Shown: positions 24,306-32,897, counted from the first letter of the stretch. The stretch is DNA of 64,000 bases from Pseudomonas sp. efr-133-TYG-5 (GCF_030209175.1 NZ_JARVSM010000001.1:310001-374000), one strand, 5' to 3'. Notes: generated by a model not told the origin, from the sequence alone. Numbers and translations are program-made.

Positions 24306-26699
24306 TCAGCGGCGCGAATCAATCACTACCGGGGTCTTGCCGCTGTGTTTGTGACGGGTGAATTGCGCGGGTGGGCAAACCTGCGCCTCTAGCCGCAGCA
24401 ACCCGCTTTGCAGCAGCGTGGCCAGCGTCGGCTCGTTCAGCAGGCGCTGCTGCACATCCTCCGGCATACGCGGGCTGCGCACGCGCAGGCGCTCGACGCC
24501 GTCGGGGGCATGTTCGAGGACCACCTGAAACGGTGTTTGCAGGTGCCGCTCCAGCGCCGTCAGGCAAATGAAATCGGTGCCGATGCGCACCAGTCGACCA
24601 TGGCGCTGCAACAGCTGGAAACGCGGCGACGACAGGCCGCAGGCGCACGGGCCGGGCAGCCAGCGGCCGCTGTCGCCGATGTCATAACGCACCACGTCCT
24701 GGCCCTCCCGTGCACGGGAGGTGAACAGCAGACGGCCGATTTCGTCGCCACTGACTGTCTCGTCGCGCTCGAAAGCGACGATTTCCAGTTGCTGGATATC
24801 GCTCAGCAGATGAAACACGCCGTCGTCGCTGGCCTGGCAGGCATGCCCGAGGGGGCCGGCATCGACGCTGCCGTAGATTGCCGAACGAATGCTGGCCACG
24901 CCGCAGCTGTGCATCAGCTCACGGCTGTGCTGATTGATGTGCTCACCGCCGAGAAACACTTTGCGGATCGCTCCGTAGCGACGCAGGCGCTGCTGCTGGT
25001 CGAGAAACAACCGGTGCAAGGTGCTCGGCATGCCGATCAGTACGCTGACCCGCTGCTCGACGATCAATTGCGCGATCTCGCTGTAATCGTCGTCGGCTGG
25101 CGCACCCATCGGCAGATGGCTGACCTCAAGCAGTTCCAGGGCTTTGGCGAAACTGTAGAAGCCGCCGTACAGATTGCCGCTGAAAAACAGGTTCATCACC
25201 CGGTCCTGCTGTGGATCGAGGCCCGCGGCGAACAAACCGTCGGCGGTGGCGCGCATCTGCCGCTGGAAGTCGCGGTAGCTGAATCCCGCCAGTACTGGCG
25301 TGCCGCTGCTGCCGCCGGAACGGAAATACAGTTGCGCCGCGGCATGGATCGGCCGGGCGACAAAGTCTGCCTTGCTCATGATCGGTCCTTCCGGCAGCGC
25401 CGGCGCGGCAGGCTGATCGAGTGTCGCCTGCGCAGGCAATGTGTTGGCGGCAAGACTCACGGAAACCCTGCGGCTCAGCCGCTGCAGGGCATACACGCCG
25501 TCATGCGGCTCGCCGTCGTAGCCATCGTGCAGGCTGCCGAGCGGGGCAATGCGCGTGACCCCGGCGGCGATCAAGCCGCGTGCCAGCTCGGCAATTTCCG
25601 CTTCGCGACAGACAAGCGCTGCGCTCTGCAGGACGTTGCGCCACGGCAACAACGTGCCGGTGAGCTGGGCGCGGGGCAGCGGTTTGAGCAGCAGGCTGCG
25701 AAACAGTGGCGAAGGCCCGAGTTGTCGGTCATGGCTCCAGATGACCCGCCAGCCAGGCGTGCTCCAGACCTGCCCGGTGTGGCCGGCAAAGCTCTGCCCG
25801 AGGCGCGCCATCTCGCTGTGCGTGGTGATTTCGCACGCTTCCTGCAACGAAGGCGTCAGCGCCGGCCAGAGTGGCGAGCGGCGGCTGAAGGCTTCGGCCA
25901 GGCCGCTGCCGATCGCATGCAGGACGTCCGCTTCGTCGCTGTCGACCAGCAGCCATTGCGGGCTGGAACAGGCCTGCTGATCGAGCCGGCACACTTCATC
26001 GACCACGGCCTCCAGTGCGGCCGGCGAGGCGCTGTCCGCAGTCAGGTAGATAAAGCTGATGCGATGGCCCCAGTCGATCCAGCGGCAACCGGGGGGAATC
26101 TGGGAACGGATCGCGCGCAGCGCCGTTTCGCCGCCCCAGGCACTGACGCCGTTGGCCGCCTCGCACAGCCGAGCGATTTGCGCCGTGTCCGCGGGCAACA
26201 CCGCGACATGGCCACGCAACTGGCCACTGCGGTCGCATTGCACCAGCGCCGCGAGCAGCCGCGCACTCAGGCCTTGATCGCTGCTGCTGGGGCGCAGCCA
26301 GTTGATGTTGCCGGCCAGCAAACCTTCGATCACCGCGCAGAACCCCAGCAGCGGTGCATTGCCGGGGGTGATGTGCACCACCAGGCCCAGCGGGCTCCAG
26401 CGTTCGAAACGTGGCTGTCGGTAGTCGATGCGGCGCAGCGAGTCGGGTTGCTCGCCGAGCTCGCGCTGGCGTTTCGCGCGCAGCGCCTGGGGTCGGCAGA
26501 ACTCGATCAGGGTTTGTCGTTGTGCCTGGTCCAGCCCCAGCGCGGTGGTTTTCAGCAGCGCGGCGAATGCCGTCACGGCGGCGTACAGCGTGGCGCTTGG
26601 CAGTGGCGTCTGCAGGCGTTCTGGCAGTTGCCGGTGCAGCTGTTGCAGGGCGACTTCGAGGTCGTGCTCGGCGTGCAGGTGGCCGTCGATCAAAAACAT
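24306..26699 (-). CDS. LuxC-type acyl-CoA reductase fused to PaaK/LuxE-like adenylating domain
   Basis: 797 residues in two parts. Residues ~60-420 match the LuxC acyl-CoA reductase family: VVHITPGNAPLLGF (~108-121), GLLAGNINWLRPSSS, and the active-site Cys244 in LDQQACSSPQWL. LuxC reduces an enzyme-bound fatty acyl group to aldehyde with NADPH. Residues ~445-797 form an adenylate-forming domain: FRSGGSSGTPVLAG (461-466 loop), VSVLIGMPSTL, FLGGEHINQ, IYGSVDAGPLG, RYDIGDSGRW and C-terminal TRHKHSGKTPVVIDSRR. I use ATG 26699, preceded by GGGAGG and one base after the upstream stop; the longer reading runs inside the LuxE-like gene. No luxAB or luxD is adjacent. Confidence 0.88.
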   Translation of the reverse strand: MFLIDGHLHAEHDLEVALQQLHRQLPERLQTPLPSATLYAAVTAFAALLKTTALGLDQAQRQTLIEFCRPQALRAKRQRELGEQPDSLRRIDYRQPRFERWSPLGLVVHITPGNAPLLGFCAVIEGLLAGNINWLRPSSSDQGLSARLLAALVQCDRSGQLRGHVAVLPADTAQIARLCEAANGVSAWGGETALRAIRSQIPPGCRWIDWGHRISFIYLTADSASPAALEAVVDEVCRLDQQACSSPQWLLVDSDEADVLHAIGSGLAEAFSRRSPLWPALTPSLQEACEITTHSEMARLGQSFAGHTGQVWSTPGWRVIWSHDRQLGPSPLFRSLLLKPLPRAQLTGTLLPWRNVLQSAALVCREAEIAELARGLIAAGVTRIAPLGSLHDGYDGEPHDGVYALQRLSRRVSVSLAANTLPAQATLDQPAAPALPEGPIMSKADFVARPIHAAAQLYFRSGGSSGTPVLAGFSYRDFQRQMRATADGLFAAGLDPQQDRVMNLFFSGNLYGGFYSFAKALELLEVSHLPMGAPADDDYSEIAQLIVEQRVSVLIGMPSTLHRLFLDQQQRLRRYGAIRKVFLGGEHINQHSRELMHSCGVASIRSAIYGSVDAGPLGHACQASDDGVFHLLSDIQQLEIVAFERDETVSGDEIGRLLFTSRAREGQDVVRYDIGDSGRWLPGPCACGLSSPRFQLLQRHGRLVRIGTDFICLTALERHLQTPFQVVLEHAPDGVERLRVRSPRMPEDVQQRLLNEPTLATLLQSGLLRLEAQVCPPAQFTRHKHSGKTPVVIDSRR

Positions 26700-26700
26700 C

Positions 26701-27831
26701 TCAGTGCCTCCCCAGCAGTTCGGCGGCGGCCATGGCACAACTGCGCCCGGCGCTGGTGCCGGCGCGGCCGTGCAGCTCGAACCAGTCGCTGTCCAGGCCG
26801 CAATCGCAGCTGGAGCCGGGGTGCAGGGTGGCAATGTCGCTCATTACGACCGCGTGCGCCGGGCTTGAAGAAATGTACGGCGAGACGAAGCCGAGCAAAC
26901 CGGGCTGACCATAGGGCTGCACAGCGAAATCCACCGGGTTGCGCACAATCACCCGGGCGTACACCGGCACATGGAAGTGATGCCGGGCACATTCCACGTA
27001 GGGCACCGCGTGTTCGACGGCGCCATAGCCATCCCGGCAGCGTGCCACGGCAATGCCCAGTTGTTGCTGAATCTGTGCATACAGCTGCTGGCGGGGGATT
27101 TCATCGGCGGCCCGGGTTTTCCAGCCACCACCGAAGATCGCCAGTGATTGCGCCGGCAAGCGCAGATCCTGCACGGCGCTCGCCTGCATCTGTTGCAGGA
27201 CCTGCCAGAGAAACGCCGGGAATCCGAAGATCCGCACCGGCAGGCCTTCTTCGGCAAAGGATTGCAGGGCTTCGATCACGCCGAACGGATCGAACTGATG
27301 GCCGCTGCCGGTGCTGCGCAGCGCGTAGACCACCCGGTTGGCAGGCGCGAAACGACACAGGAACTGATCGGTGAACGAGGTGCCGAGGCTGATCGGGCCG
27401 TGCGGTTCGTAGCTCAGCAGCAGGTAGTTGCACGGGGTGTCCGGGGTGTTCCAGGCGTAATGACAGAAAATCCGCTCGACCATGTGTTGCGCGGCCGCGA
27501 GGCTGCGCGCGTCGTAGCGCATGCGGCTTTTCTGCCCGCTGGTGCCGGACGAGGTCAGCTCCAGGGCGTCCTTGCCGCTGGCACTCAGGAGCAGGTGCTG
27601 TTTGAAGAAACTGGCGAAGATCGGCGGCAGGCGCGCCCAATCGTCGAGGCCGTGCAAGTCGTCCGCCGTGAGCCCGTTGGCTTGCAGCCAATGGGCGTAG
27701 CCAGGCGTCTGCAGGCAATGGAACTGGCTGATTTCAGCCATGGCCCGGTCGAACTGTTGCGGTGCAACGGAATCCTGGCAATAGGGATTCGACAACGCGC
27801 AGAGCGCATCGCTGTGAGGGAGATGGAACAT
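26701..27831 (-). CDS. LuxE-like acyl-protein synthetase
   Basis: 376 residues resembling the LuxE acyl-protein synthetase family, which adenylates a fatty acid and transfers it to itself before handing it to LuxC. The diagnostic loop ELTSSGTSGQKSRM lies at about residues 91-104; FGFPAFLW, FGGGWKTR, CRDGYGAVEH and GLLGFVSPYISSSPAHAV follow. AAGGAT precedes ATG 27831, and the stop is one base before the LuxC-type fusion gene. The pairing of LuxE-like and LuxC-like proteins strongly suggests a fatty-acid (or other carboxylate) reductase complex. Confidence 0.88.
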   Translation of the reverse strand: MFHLPHSDALCALSNPYCQDSVAPQQFDRAMAEISQFHCLQTPGYAHWLQANGLTADDLHGLDDWARLPPIFASFFKQHLLLSASGKDALELTSSGTSGQKSRMRYDARSLAAAQHMVERIFCHYAWNTPDTPCNYLLLSYEPHGPISLGTSFTDQFLCRFAPANRVVYALRSTGSGHQFDPFGVIEALQSFAEEGLPVRIFGFPAFLWQVLQQMQASAVQDLRLPAQSLAIFGGGWKTRAADEIPRQQLYAQIQQQLGIAVARCRDGYGAVEHAVPYVECARHHFHVPVYARVIVRNPVDFAVQPYGQPGLLGFVSPYISSSPAHAVVMSDIATLHPGSSCDCGLDSDWFELHGRAGTSAGRSCAMAAAELLGRH

Positions 27832-27842
27832 CCGAAGATCCT

Positions 27843-29102
27843 TTACGGAGAGGGTGGAAGTGCGTGCGCGGTGGGTTGGCTGCGCAGGAAGCTCAGGAGC
27901 AAGGGCAGCGCCAGCAAGCCACCGAGGGCGGCCAGCAGGGCGAAGGATTGCAGTTTTGCGCCGGCACCGAGCGCGGCTATCAGGGAACCGCCAGCGGCCA
28001 TCACGGCGATGGAAATCATGCCGATGCTGGCTGACACCAGGCCCTTGCTGTCATCGCTGGCAAACAGTGCCATGCGGTACAGCGCGGCGTTGCTTAGGCC
28101 CAGGCCCAGGGCATACAGCGCCAGGCCCGCCATCAGCGGCCCGAGTGCGGCATTGAGCAGGGCGACGCCGATCAGGCTCAGCAGGCCGAGGCTGAATGGC
28201 CACAGGGCCAGGCGGATCAGTTGCGGCAGCGCGTGCGTCAGCAGCAAACGATCGAGTAGCAGATTGCCGCAGATCACCGCGGAAAACAGCGGAATCTGCC
28301 ACAGGCCATATTCCACCGGTGTCATGCCCAGCAACTCGATCAGCAGCAGCGGCGCGACGCCGATCCAGGCAATCAGCGGCAGGCCCATCAGGCCCAGGGC
28401 AAGACTGGCGGCGAGAAAACGACGATTGCCGAGCAGCGCACGATAACGGCGCAGCAACTGTCGCCCGGAGAACGCGACGGCCGCCATCACCTGACCGTCA
28501 TGGCGCGCGACACCGACGGTTTCCGGCGTGCACAGATACAGCGCCAGCCATACCGCCACGGCGACCAACGCCAGGGCCAGGAACAGTTCGCGCCAGTCCA
28601 GGTATTGCAGCAACAGGCTGCCGAGGAGGGGACCGAGCAACGGCGACAACAGGGCGACATTGCCCAGCAATGCCATCAGCCGCACCGCATCGGCTTCGCA
28701 GAACACTTCCTGCAGCGCCGGGTAGCTGACCGCCACCACGTAACCCAGGCCCATGCCTTGCAGCAGGCGCATCAGGTTGAAGGCTTCGATGCTGGTCGTG
28801 CCTGCCGCCAGGGCGCAGGCGAGGGCGAACAGGGCGCTGCCGGTCAGCAGCAGCGGCCGCCGCCCGTAACGATCGGCGAGCGGGCCGACCAGCCATTGCA
28901 CGCAGACCCCGCCGAGCAGGTACAGATTGAAGGCGTTGGCGACATGGTGCGCGGCGGCGTCGAACTCGGCGGTGACATCGAGCATGGCCGGCATCAGCAT
29001 GTCGCTGGCCATGTACGTCAGCAGTTCGAAGCCGGCCACGGCCAGACAGAAACCGAGCATGGCCAGCGGTTTGATCGCGATTAAGGTTCTCTGCATAGAC
29101 AT
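27843..29102 (-). CDS. MdfA-like MFS exporter
   Basis: 419-residue, twelve-helix major facilitator of the MdfA/Bcr drug:H+ antiporter type. The N-terminal helix carries FELLTYMASDMLMPAM, which matches MdfA's membrane Glu and Asp positions. PLADRYGRRPLLLTG is the MFS signature loop, and MRLLQGMGLGYVVAV retains the helix-4 Arg and motif C-like region. A second in-frame ATG at 29096 sits better behind an AGGG, so the true start may be two codons later. As first gene of the LuxE/LuxC-like operon (11-base gap), it likely exports the product or protects from it; this is inference. Confidence 0.9.
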   Translation of the reverse strand: MSMQRTLIAIKPLAMLGFCLAVAGFELLTYMASDMLMPAMLDVTAEFDAAAHHVANAFNLYLLGGVCVQWLVGPLADRYGRRPLLLTGSALFALACALAAGTTSIEAFNLMRLLQGMGLGYVVAVSYPALQEVFCEADAVRLMALLGNVALLSPLLGPLLGSLLLQYLDWRELFLALALVAVAVWLALYLCTPETVGVARHDGQVMAAVAFSGRQLLRRYRALLGNRRFLAASLALGLMGLPLIAWIGVAPLLLIELLGMTPVEYGLWQIPLFSAVICGNLLLDRLLLTHALPQLIRLALWPFSLGLLSLIGVALLNAALGPLMAGLALYALGLGLSNAALYRMALFASDDSKGLVSASIGMISIAVMAAGGSLIAALGAGAKLQSFALLAALGGLLALPLLLSFLRSQPTAHALPPSP

Positions 29103-29271
29103 CCCTGTGTGCCGCCTGGGTAAAAGATGCGCAGAGCCTAAATAAACTCGTCAGCGCCACCAAACGCTTTGCCGCGACAGAAAGTTTCAAATACTTACAG
29201 CATGTTTAAGCCGCTGCAGAAACGCCTTGATTGCGTCGGGAGGTGTCTAGCCCGGATGTTTCAGCGCGCAC

Positions 29272-29296
29272 AAAAATGCCCGCGCAAGGCGGGCAT
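29272..29296 (-). terminator. Intrinsic terminator of the small lipoprotein gene
   Basis: On the minus strand the stem ATGCCCGC / GCGGGCAT (five-base loop) is followed by a T-run, about 70 bases after the stop of the lipoprotein gene. Confidence 0.85.
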
Positions 29297-29367
29297 CGTT
29301 GACGGTCAATCCTGTTGGGGCGACGTCCGTTTAATCCATCTACAGACTGGTGGGATGAATAATCAGG

Positions 29368-29505
29368 CTAGCGATGATAGTAACCGGGACCTTCTTGGTA
29401 ATAGCGATGGTGATCGCCATGCCAGCCACCGTGGGGGAAAATAATGCAGCCGCTGAGAGTCAGCACTGCCAGGACAGGAATCAGCCAGGTGATTCGACGT
29501 AACAT
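29368..29505 (-). CDS. Small lipoprotein, His/Tyr-rich
   Basis: 45 residues: a Sec/lipoprotein signal (MLRRITWLIPVLAVLTLSGC, lipobox LSGC) and a short mature peptide rich in His, Gly and Tyr (GGWHGDHHRYYQEG). GAGG lies eight bases before ATG 29505; longer upstream readings have no ribosome-binding site. The mature peptide could bind metal through its histidines, but such small lipoproteins are usually of unknown role. It has its own terminator. Confidence 0.75.
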   Translation of the reverse strand: MLRRITWLIPVLAVLTLSGCIIFPHGGWHGDHHRYYQEGPGYYHR

Positions 29506-29662
29506 TTCAAAATCCTCATGGTTAACACCGCATGAAGCCAAAGCTTCTTCACGGCTGTAACATGAGACACCGTTTGCCGTGGCGCATTCCCGCGTCACGG
29601 TAAGTGCATGGCATGCAAATCGATACAAACCGGATACATTTCCATCGTTTCAGGAACCCGCA

Positions 29663-29851
29663 ATGACCCAGTCGCAACGTTTGAAATACTCGATTCTGAT
29701 CGCCCTCACGGTGCTGGCGATCATGCTCGGCCTGTCCTGGCTGCAAAACCAGGGCATGCTCAGCGAGAAGATGTTCCAGTACATCGCCATCGGCGTGGCG
29801 GTGGTCGTGGTAGTGATCAACGGGGTGATGCGCCGCAAGGTCAAACCCTGA
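29663..29851 (+). CDS. Small inner-membrane protein with two TM helices
   Basis: 62 residues, beginning MTQSQRLKYSILIALTVLAI. Two hydrophobic helices (about residues 10-25 and 41-55) are joined by LQNQGMLSEKMFQ and end in a positively charged RRKVKP tail. AGGAA lies about six bases upstream of ATG 29663, and the longer reading to 29579 lacks one. Function unknown; this topology is common for small membrane-stress proteins. Confidence 0.7.
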   Translation: MTQSQRLKYSILIALTVLAIMLGLSWLQNQGMLSEKMFQYIAIGVAVVVVVINGVMRRKVKP

Positions 29852-29869
29852 CGGCGATCGGCGGGGGCT

Positions 29870-30247
29870 TCAATCGCAGTTGAGCACCGCGGCAGCCTGC
29901 GGATGCAGGCTGTAGCTCTTGTCGGCGTTGAAGGTGATCACACCTTCGGCGCACAGCCGCTTGAGCACTTCGCGCACACTGAGAAACGACAGCGGAACGT
30001 CCAGATCCAGCAATTGGCTATGGACACCGCGCACACCCAGGCGCCGGTCGGTTTGCGCGGCCACCAGCAGGGCGTCGATGACTTTCAGCCGGATCAGGCT
30101 GGTACGCAGTCCGAAACTCTTGAGCAGCAGTCGAATGCGCTCGTTGCCGTGGCGCTCGACCCGGTGTCCGAAATCGCCGACGCGCGAACCCATGGAAGCT
30201 CCTTTTGGCGCCAGGCTACCGTCCGTTGGTAGTTGCGAGTTGTACAT
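29870..30247 (-). CDS. Fur-like winged-helix protein
   Basis: 125 residues. The central part (ERIRLLLKSFGLRTSLIRLKVIDALLVA..RRLGVRGVHSQLLDLDVPLSFLSVREVLKRLCAEGVI) follows the Fur-family N-terminal winged helix: R-x-S/T-x-x-R-x-x-V-x-x-x-L, a helix with H-S, then the recognition helix S-V-x-x-V-L-x-x-L. The C-terminal dimerisation domain with the His/Cys metal ligands of true Fur/Zur is missing. The ATG at 30247 has AGGAGT upstream; the reading to 30337 is unsupported. It may be a metal-independent DNA-binding relative; the target is unknown. Confidence 0.65.
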   Translation of the reverse strand: MYNSQLPTDGSLAPKGASMGSRVGDFGHRVERHGNERIRLLLKSFGLRTSLIRLKVIDALLVAAQTDRRLGVRGVHSQLLDLDVPLSFLSVREVLKRLCAEGVITFNADKSYSLHPQAAAVLNCD

Positions 30248-30548
30248 GCGGTTACTCCTTTTCAGAGCGTGCTCGGAAACGTATTGGGGTGCTCTCAGCG
30301 TATAAGACGAATCAGCCCGACAAATCATGAAGGGCAAAATGTAGAAAATTTGTCGCTAATTCGTGTTTTCTCCGTAATCACGGGGCGATATCGCGGTTCG
30401 CCCGGCTAAATTTTTTCCCCCGGCTTCGTTTCCCTTGCAAGGCTCATTGCGCGTGGACGCGTGCGTGGCTGTTTTCCGCAGCAGGCTGTCGCGCGCCAGA
30501 TGACCGGCGACGCAGGCCTGCTCTTCGGTATTTCGATCAGGAGCGAGC
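30248..30548. other. Intergenic region between Fur-like gene and pvdQ
   Basis: About 300 bases separating divergent genes. It holds the pvdQ promoter (see the iron-starvation box) and an A/T-rich stretch around 30335-30365. I see no small gene with a ribosome-binding site in it. Confidence 0.5.
30407..30429 (+). promoter_or_regulatory. Iron-starvation (PvdS-type) promoter box before pvdQ
   Basis: GGCTAAAT followed by CGT after 15 bases (TAAAT at 30407-30411, CGT at 30427-30429), 119 bases before the pvdQ start. PvdS-dependent pyoverdine promoters carry TAAAT and CGT about 16-17 bases apart. The one- to two-base shorter spacing is a reservation, but the C-rich run after TAAAT and the gene identity fit well. 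Confidence 0.6.
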
Positions 30549-32897
30549 GTGATTATTTCCAGGCAGTTAACCGGACTGGCCGTCGCCGGTATGTTTCTCG
30601 GACTGAGCCTGTCGGCCCATGCACTCAGCCCCACCAGCCAGGGAGGCGCCGACATCCGCCGCACATCGTTTGGCGTACCGCATATCCGCGCGCAGGACGA
30701 ACGCGGCCTCGGCTTCGGCATCGGCTATGCCTATGCCCAGGACAACCTGTGCCTGCTGGCCAACGAAATCGTCACGGTCAACGGCGAGCGTTCCCGGTTC
30801 TTCGGGCCTGAGCAGTTCACCGTCGAGCAACGCGAAAACCGCGTCAGTGACCTGTTTTTCAGCTGGCTCAACACCCCGCAGGCGGTGAACACGTTCTGGC
30901 AGGCGCAACCGGTTGAAGTACAGAACCTGGTGCAAGGTTATGCGGCGGGTTACAACCAGTACCTCGCCGAACGTCGCCAGCAGGGCCTGCCGCAGCAGTG
31001 CCAGGGTGAATGGGTGCGCGACATCGGCGCCGCCGATCTGGTCAAGCTGACCCGGCGCCTGCTGGTCGAGGGCGGTGTCGGCCAGTTCGCCGAAGCGCTG
31101 GCCGGTGCCACACCGCCGCAAGCGGCCACCGCGCGCATCGACAACGACGCCCGCGCCTATGAGCTGGCAGACGCACGCCTGCAGCGTTTCGCCCTGGATC
31201 GCGGCAGCAACGCGGTGGCGGTGGGCAGCGAGCGTTCGTTCAACGGTCGCGGCATGCTGCTGGCCAACCCGCATTTCCCGTGGGTGGGCGGCATGCGCTT
31301 CTATCAGATGCACCTGACCATCCCCGGCAAACTCGACGTGATGGGCGCGGCCCTGCCGGGCCTGCCGATGATCAATATCGGCTTCAACCAGCATCTGGCC
31401 TGGACCCACACCGTTGACGCGTCGAAGCATTTCACGCTGTACCGTCTGCAACTCGACCCGAAGGATCCGACGCGCTATCTGCTCGATGGCAAATCCGTGC
31501 CGATGAGCAAGCAGACGCTGACCGTGCAGGTCAAGCAGGCGGACGGCCAGGTCGTGCCGGTGTCGCGCGATGTCTACAGCTCGCAGTTCGGCCCGATCGT
31601 GCAGTGGCCGGGCAAACTCGACTGGGACAACCAGTACGCCTACAGCCTGCGCGATGCCAATCTCGACAACGATCGGGTGCTCAAGCAGTGGTACGCGATG
31701 AACCGTGCGGCCAGCCTTCAGGACCTGCAGGATTCGGTACACAAGATCCAGGGCATCCCGTGGGTCAATACCCTGGCCGTGGATGACAAGGGCCAGACGC
31801 TGTACATGAACCTGTCGGTGGTGCCGAACGTCAACGCCGAGAAACTGGGCCAGTGCAGCGATCCGCGCGCAGGCCTGCAAATGATCGTGCTCGACGGCTC
31901 CAACAGCGCCTGCGCCTGGGATATTGACCCGCAGGCGGCGCAGCCAGGCATTTACCCTGCCAGTCAGTTGCCGCAGCTGTTGCGCAAGGACTTCGTCCAG
32001 CATTCCAACGATTCGGCGTGGCTGGCCAACCCGGCGCAGCCGCTGACCGGGTTCTCCCCGCTGATCAGCCAGGACGGCCAGCCGCTGGGACTGCGTGCAC
32101 GCTTTGCCTTGAGTCGCCTCACGGCGCCGAACCAGGGCGAGACACTGGCGGTGAAGGACCTGCAACACATGGTCATGGACGATCAGGTGTATCTGGCAGG
32201 CCAGGTGATGCCGGATCTGCTGAAGTTCTGCGCCGCTGACCTGGGTGCCGATGCCTCGGCACTCAAACCGGTGTGCGCCAGCCTCAAGGCCTGGGACGGC
32301 CGGGCGAACCTCGACTCGGGCGTGGGCCTGGTGCACTTCCAGAACATCATGAGCACCTTGCAGGAGTCGCCGGACGTCTGGCGTGTCGCGTTCGATCCGC
32401 AGGATGCGCAACACACGCCACGCGGCTTGGCCATCGAGCAGGCGCCGGTTGCCAAGGCGTTGCGTGAAGCGATGCTGGCCTCCGCCGAACTGGCGACGAA
32501 AATGGGCTTGCGCGCGGACATGCGCTGGGGTGATGTGCAGGTGGTCAGCAGCGGCGGTAAACAGACGCCGATCCACGGGGGACCGGGGACGCTGGGGATC
32601 TATAACGCGATCCAGAGTGTGCCGCGCGAAGACGGTCGGCTCGAGGTAGTGAGCGGGACCAGTTACCTGCAGGTGGTGACGTTCGATGACAAGGGGCCAC
32701 ATGCCGAAGGGCTGCTGGCGTTCTCGTTGTCCAGCGACCCGGCGTCGAAATACTCGCGGGACCAGACGCAAGCGTTCTCCAACAAGCAGTGGAGTGTGCT
32801 GCCATTCACCGAACAGCAGATCAAGGCCGATCCGCAGTATCAGTTGCAGACAGTGCGCGAATCAGCGGACAAGCGCGGGAGCGTGGCAGTGCAGTAA
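30549..32897 (+). CDS. pvdQ: PvdQ-type acylase (penicillin-amidase family)
   Basis: 782-residue Ntn-hydrolase precursor. A signal peptide (MIISRQLTGLAVAGMFLGLS.., cleavage near AHA) sends it to the periplasm. The alpha subunit is followed by the self-cleavage site DRG/SNAVAVGSERS (new N-terminal nucleophile Ser220), and LLANPHFPWVGGMRFYQMHL matches PvdQ closely. In P. aeruginosa, PvdQ removes the myristoyl chain from pyoverdine precursors and also hydrolyses long-chain acyl-homoserine lactones. Here both roles are plausible. A PvdS-type box lies upstream, and an FpvR-like anti-sigma gene is convergent downstream, echoing the pvdQ/fpvR neighbourhood of PAO1. Confidence 0.93.
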   Translation: MIISRQLTGLAVAGMFLGLSLSAHALSPTSQGGADIRRTSFGVPHIRAQDERGLGFGIGYAYAQDNLCLLANEIVTVNGERSRFFGPEQFTVEQRENRVSDLFFSWLNTPQAVNTFWQAQPVEVQNLVQGYAAGYNQYLAERRQQGLPQQCQGEWVRDIGAADLVKLTRRLLVEGGVGQFAEALAGATPPQAATARIDNDARAYELADARLQRFALDRGSNAVAVGSERSFNGRGMLLANPHFPWVGGMRFYQMHLTIPGKLDVMGAALPGLPMINIGFNQHLAWTHTVDASKHFTLYRLQLDPKDPTRYLLDGKSVPMSKQTLTVQVKQADGQVVPVSRDVYSSQFGPIVQWPGKLDWDNQYAYSLRDANLDNDRVLKQWYAMNRAASLQDLQDSVHKIQGIPWVNTLAVDDKGQTLYMNLSVVPNVNAEKLGQCSDPRAGLQMIVLDGSNSACAWDIDPQAAQPGIYPASQLPQLLRKDFVQHSNDSAWLANPAQPLTGFSPLISQDGQPLGLRARFALSRLTAPNQGETLAVKDLQHMVMDDQVYLAGQVMPDLLKFCAADLGADASALKPVCASLKAWDGRANLDSGVGLVHFQNIMSTLQESPDVWRVAFDPQDAQHTPRGLAIEQAPVAKALREAMLASAELATKMGLRADMRWGDVQVVSSGGKQTPIHGGPGTLGIYNAIQSVPREDGRLEVVSGTSYLQVVTFDDKGPHAEGLLAFSLSSDPASKYSRDQTQAFSNKQWSVLPFTEQQIKADPQYQLQTVRESADKRGSVAVQ

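Noticed and set aside
24408..27374. 988-codon plus-strand open frame opposite the LuxC/LuxE-like genes
   Set aside because: It is antisense to well-recognised enzymes; GC3-rich genes commonly leave long open frames on the other strand. No ribosome-binding site or family resemblance.
22070..29102. Complete bioluminescence (lux) operon
   Set aside because: No luciferase alpha/beta subunits, acyl-transferase LuxD or lux regulators are present, so light production is not supported.
30567..32771. 734-codon minus-strand open frame opposite pvdQ
   Set aside because: Antisense shadow of a clear PvdQ-type gene.
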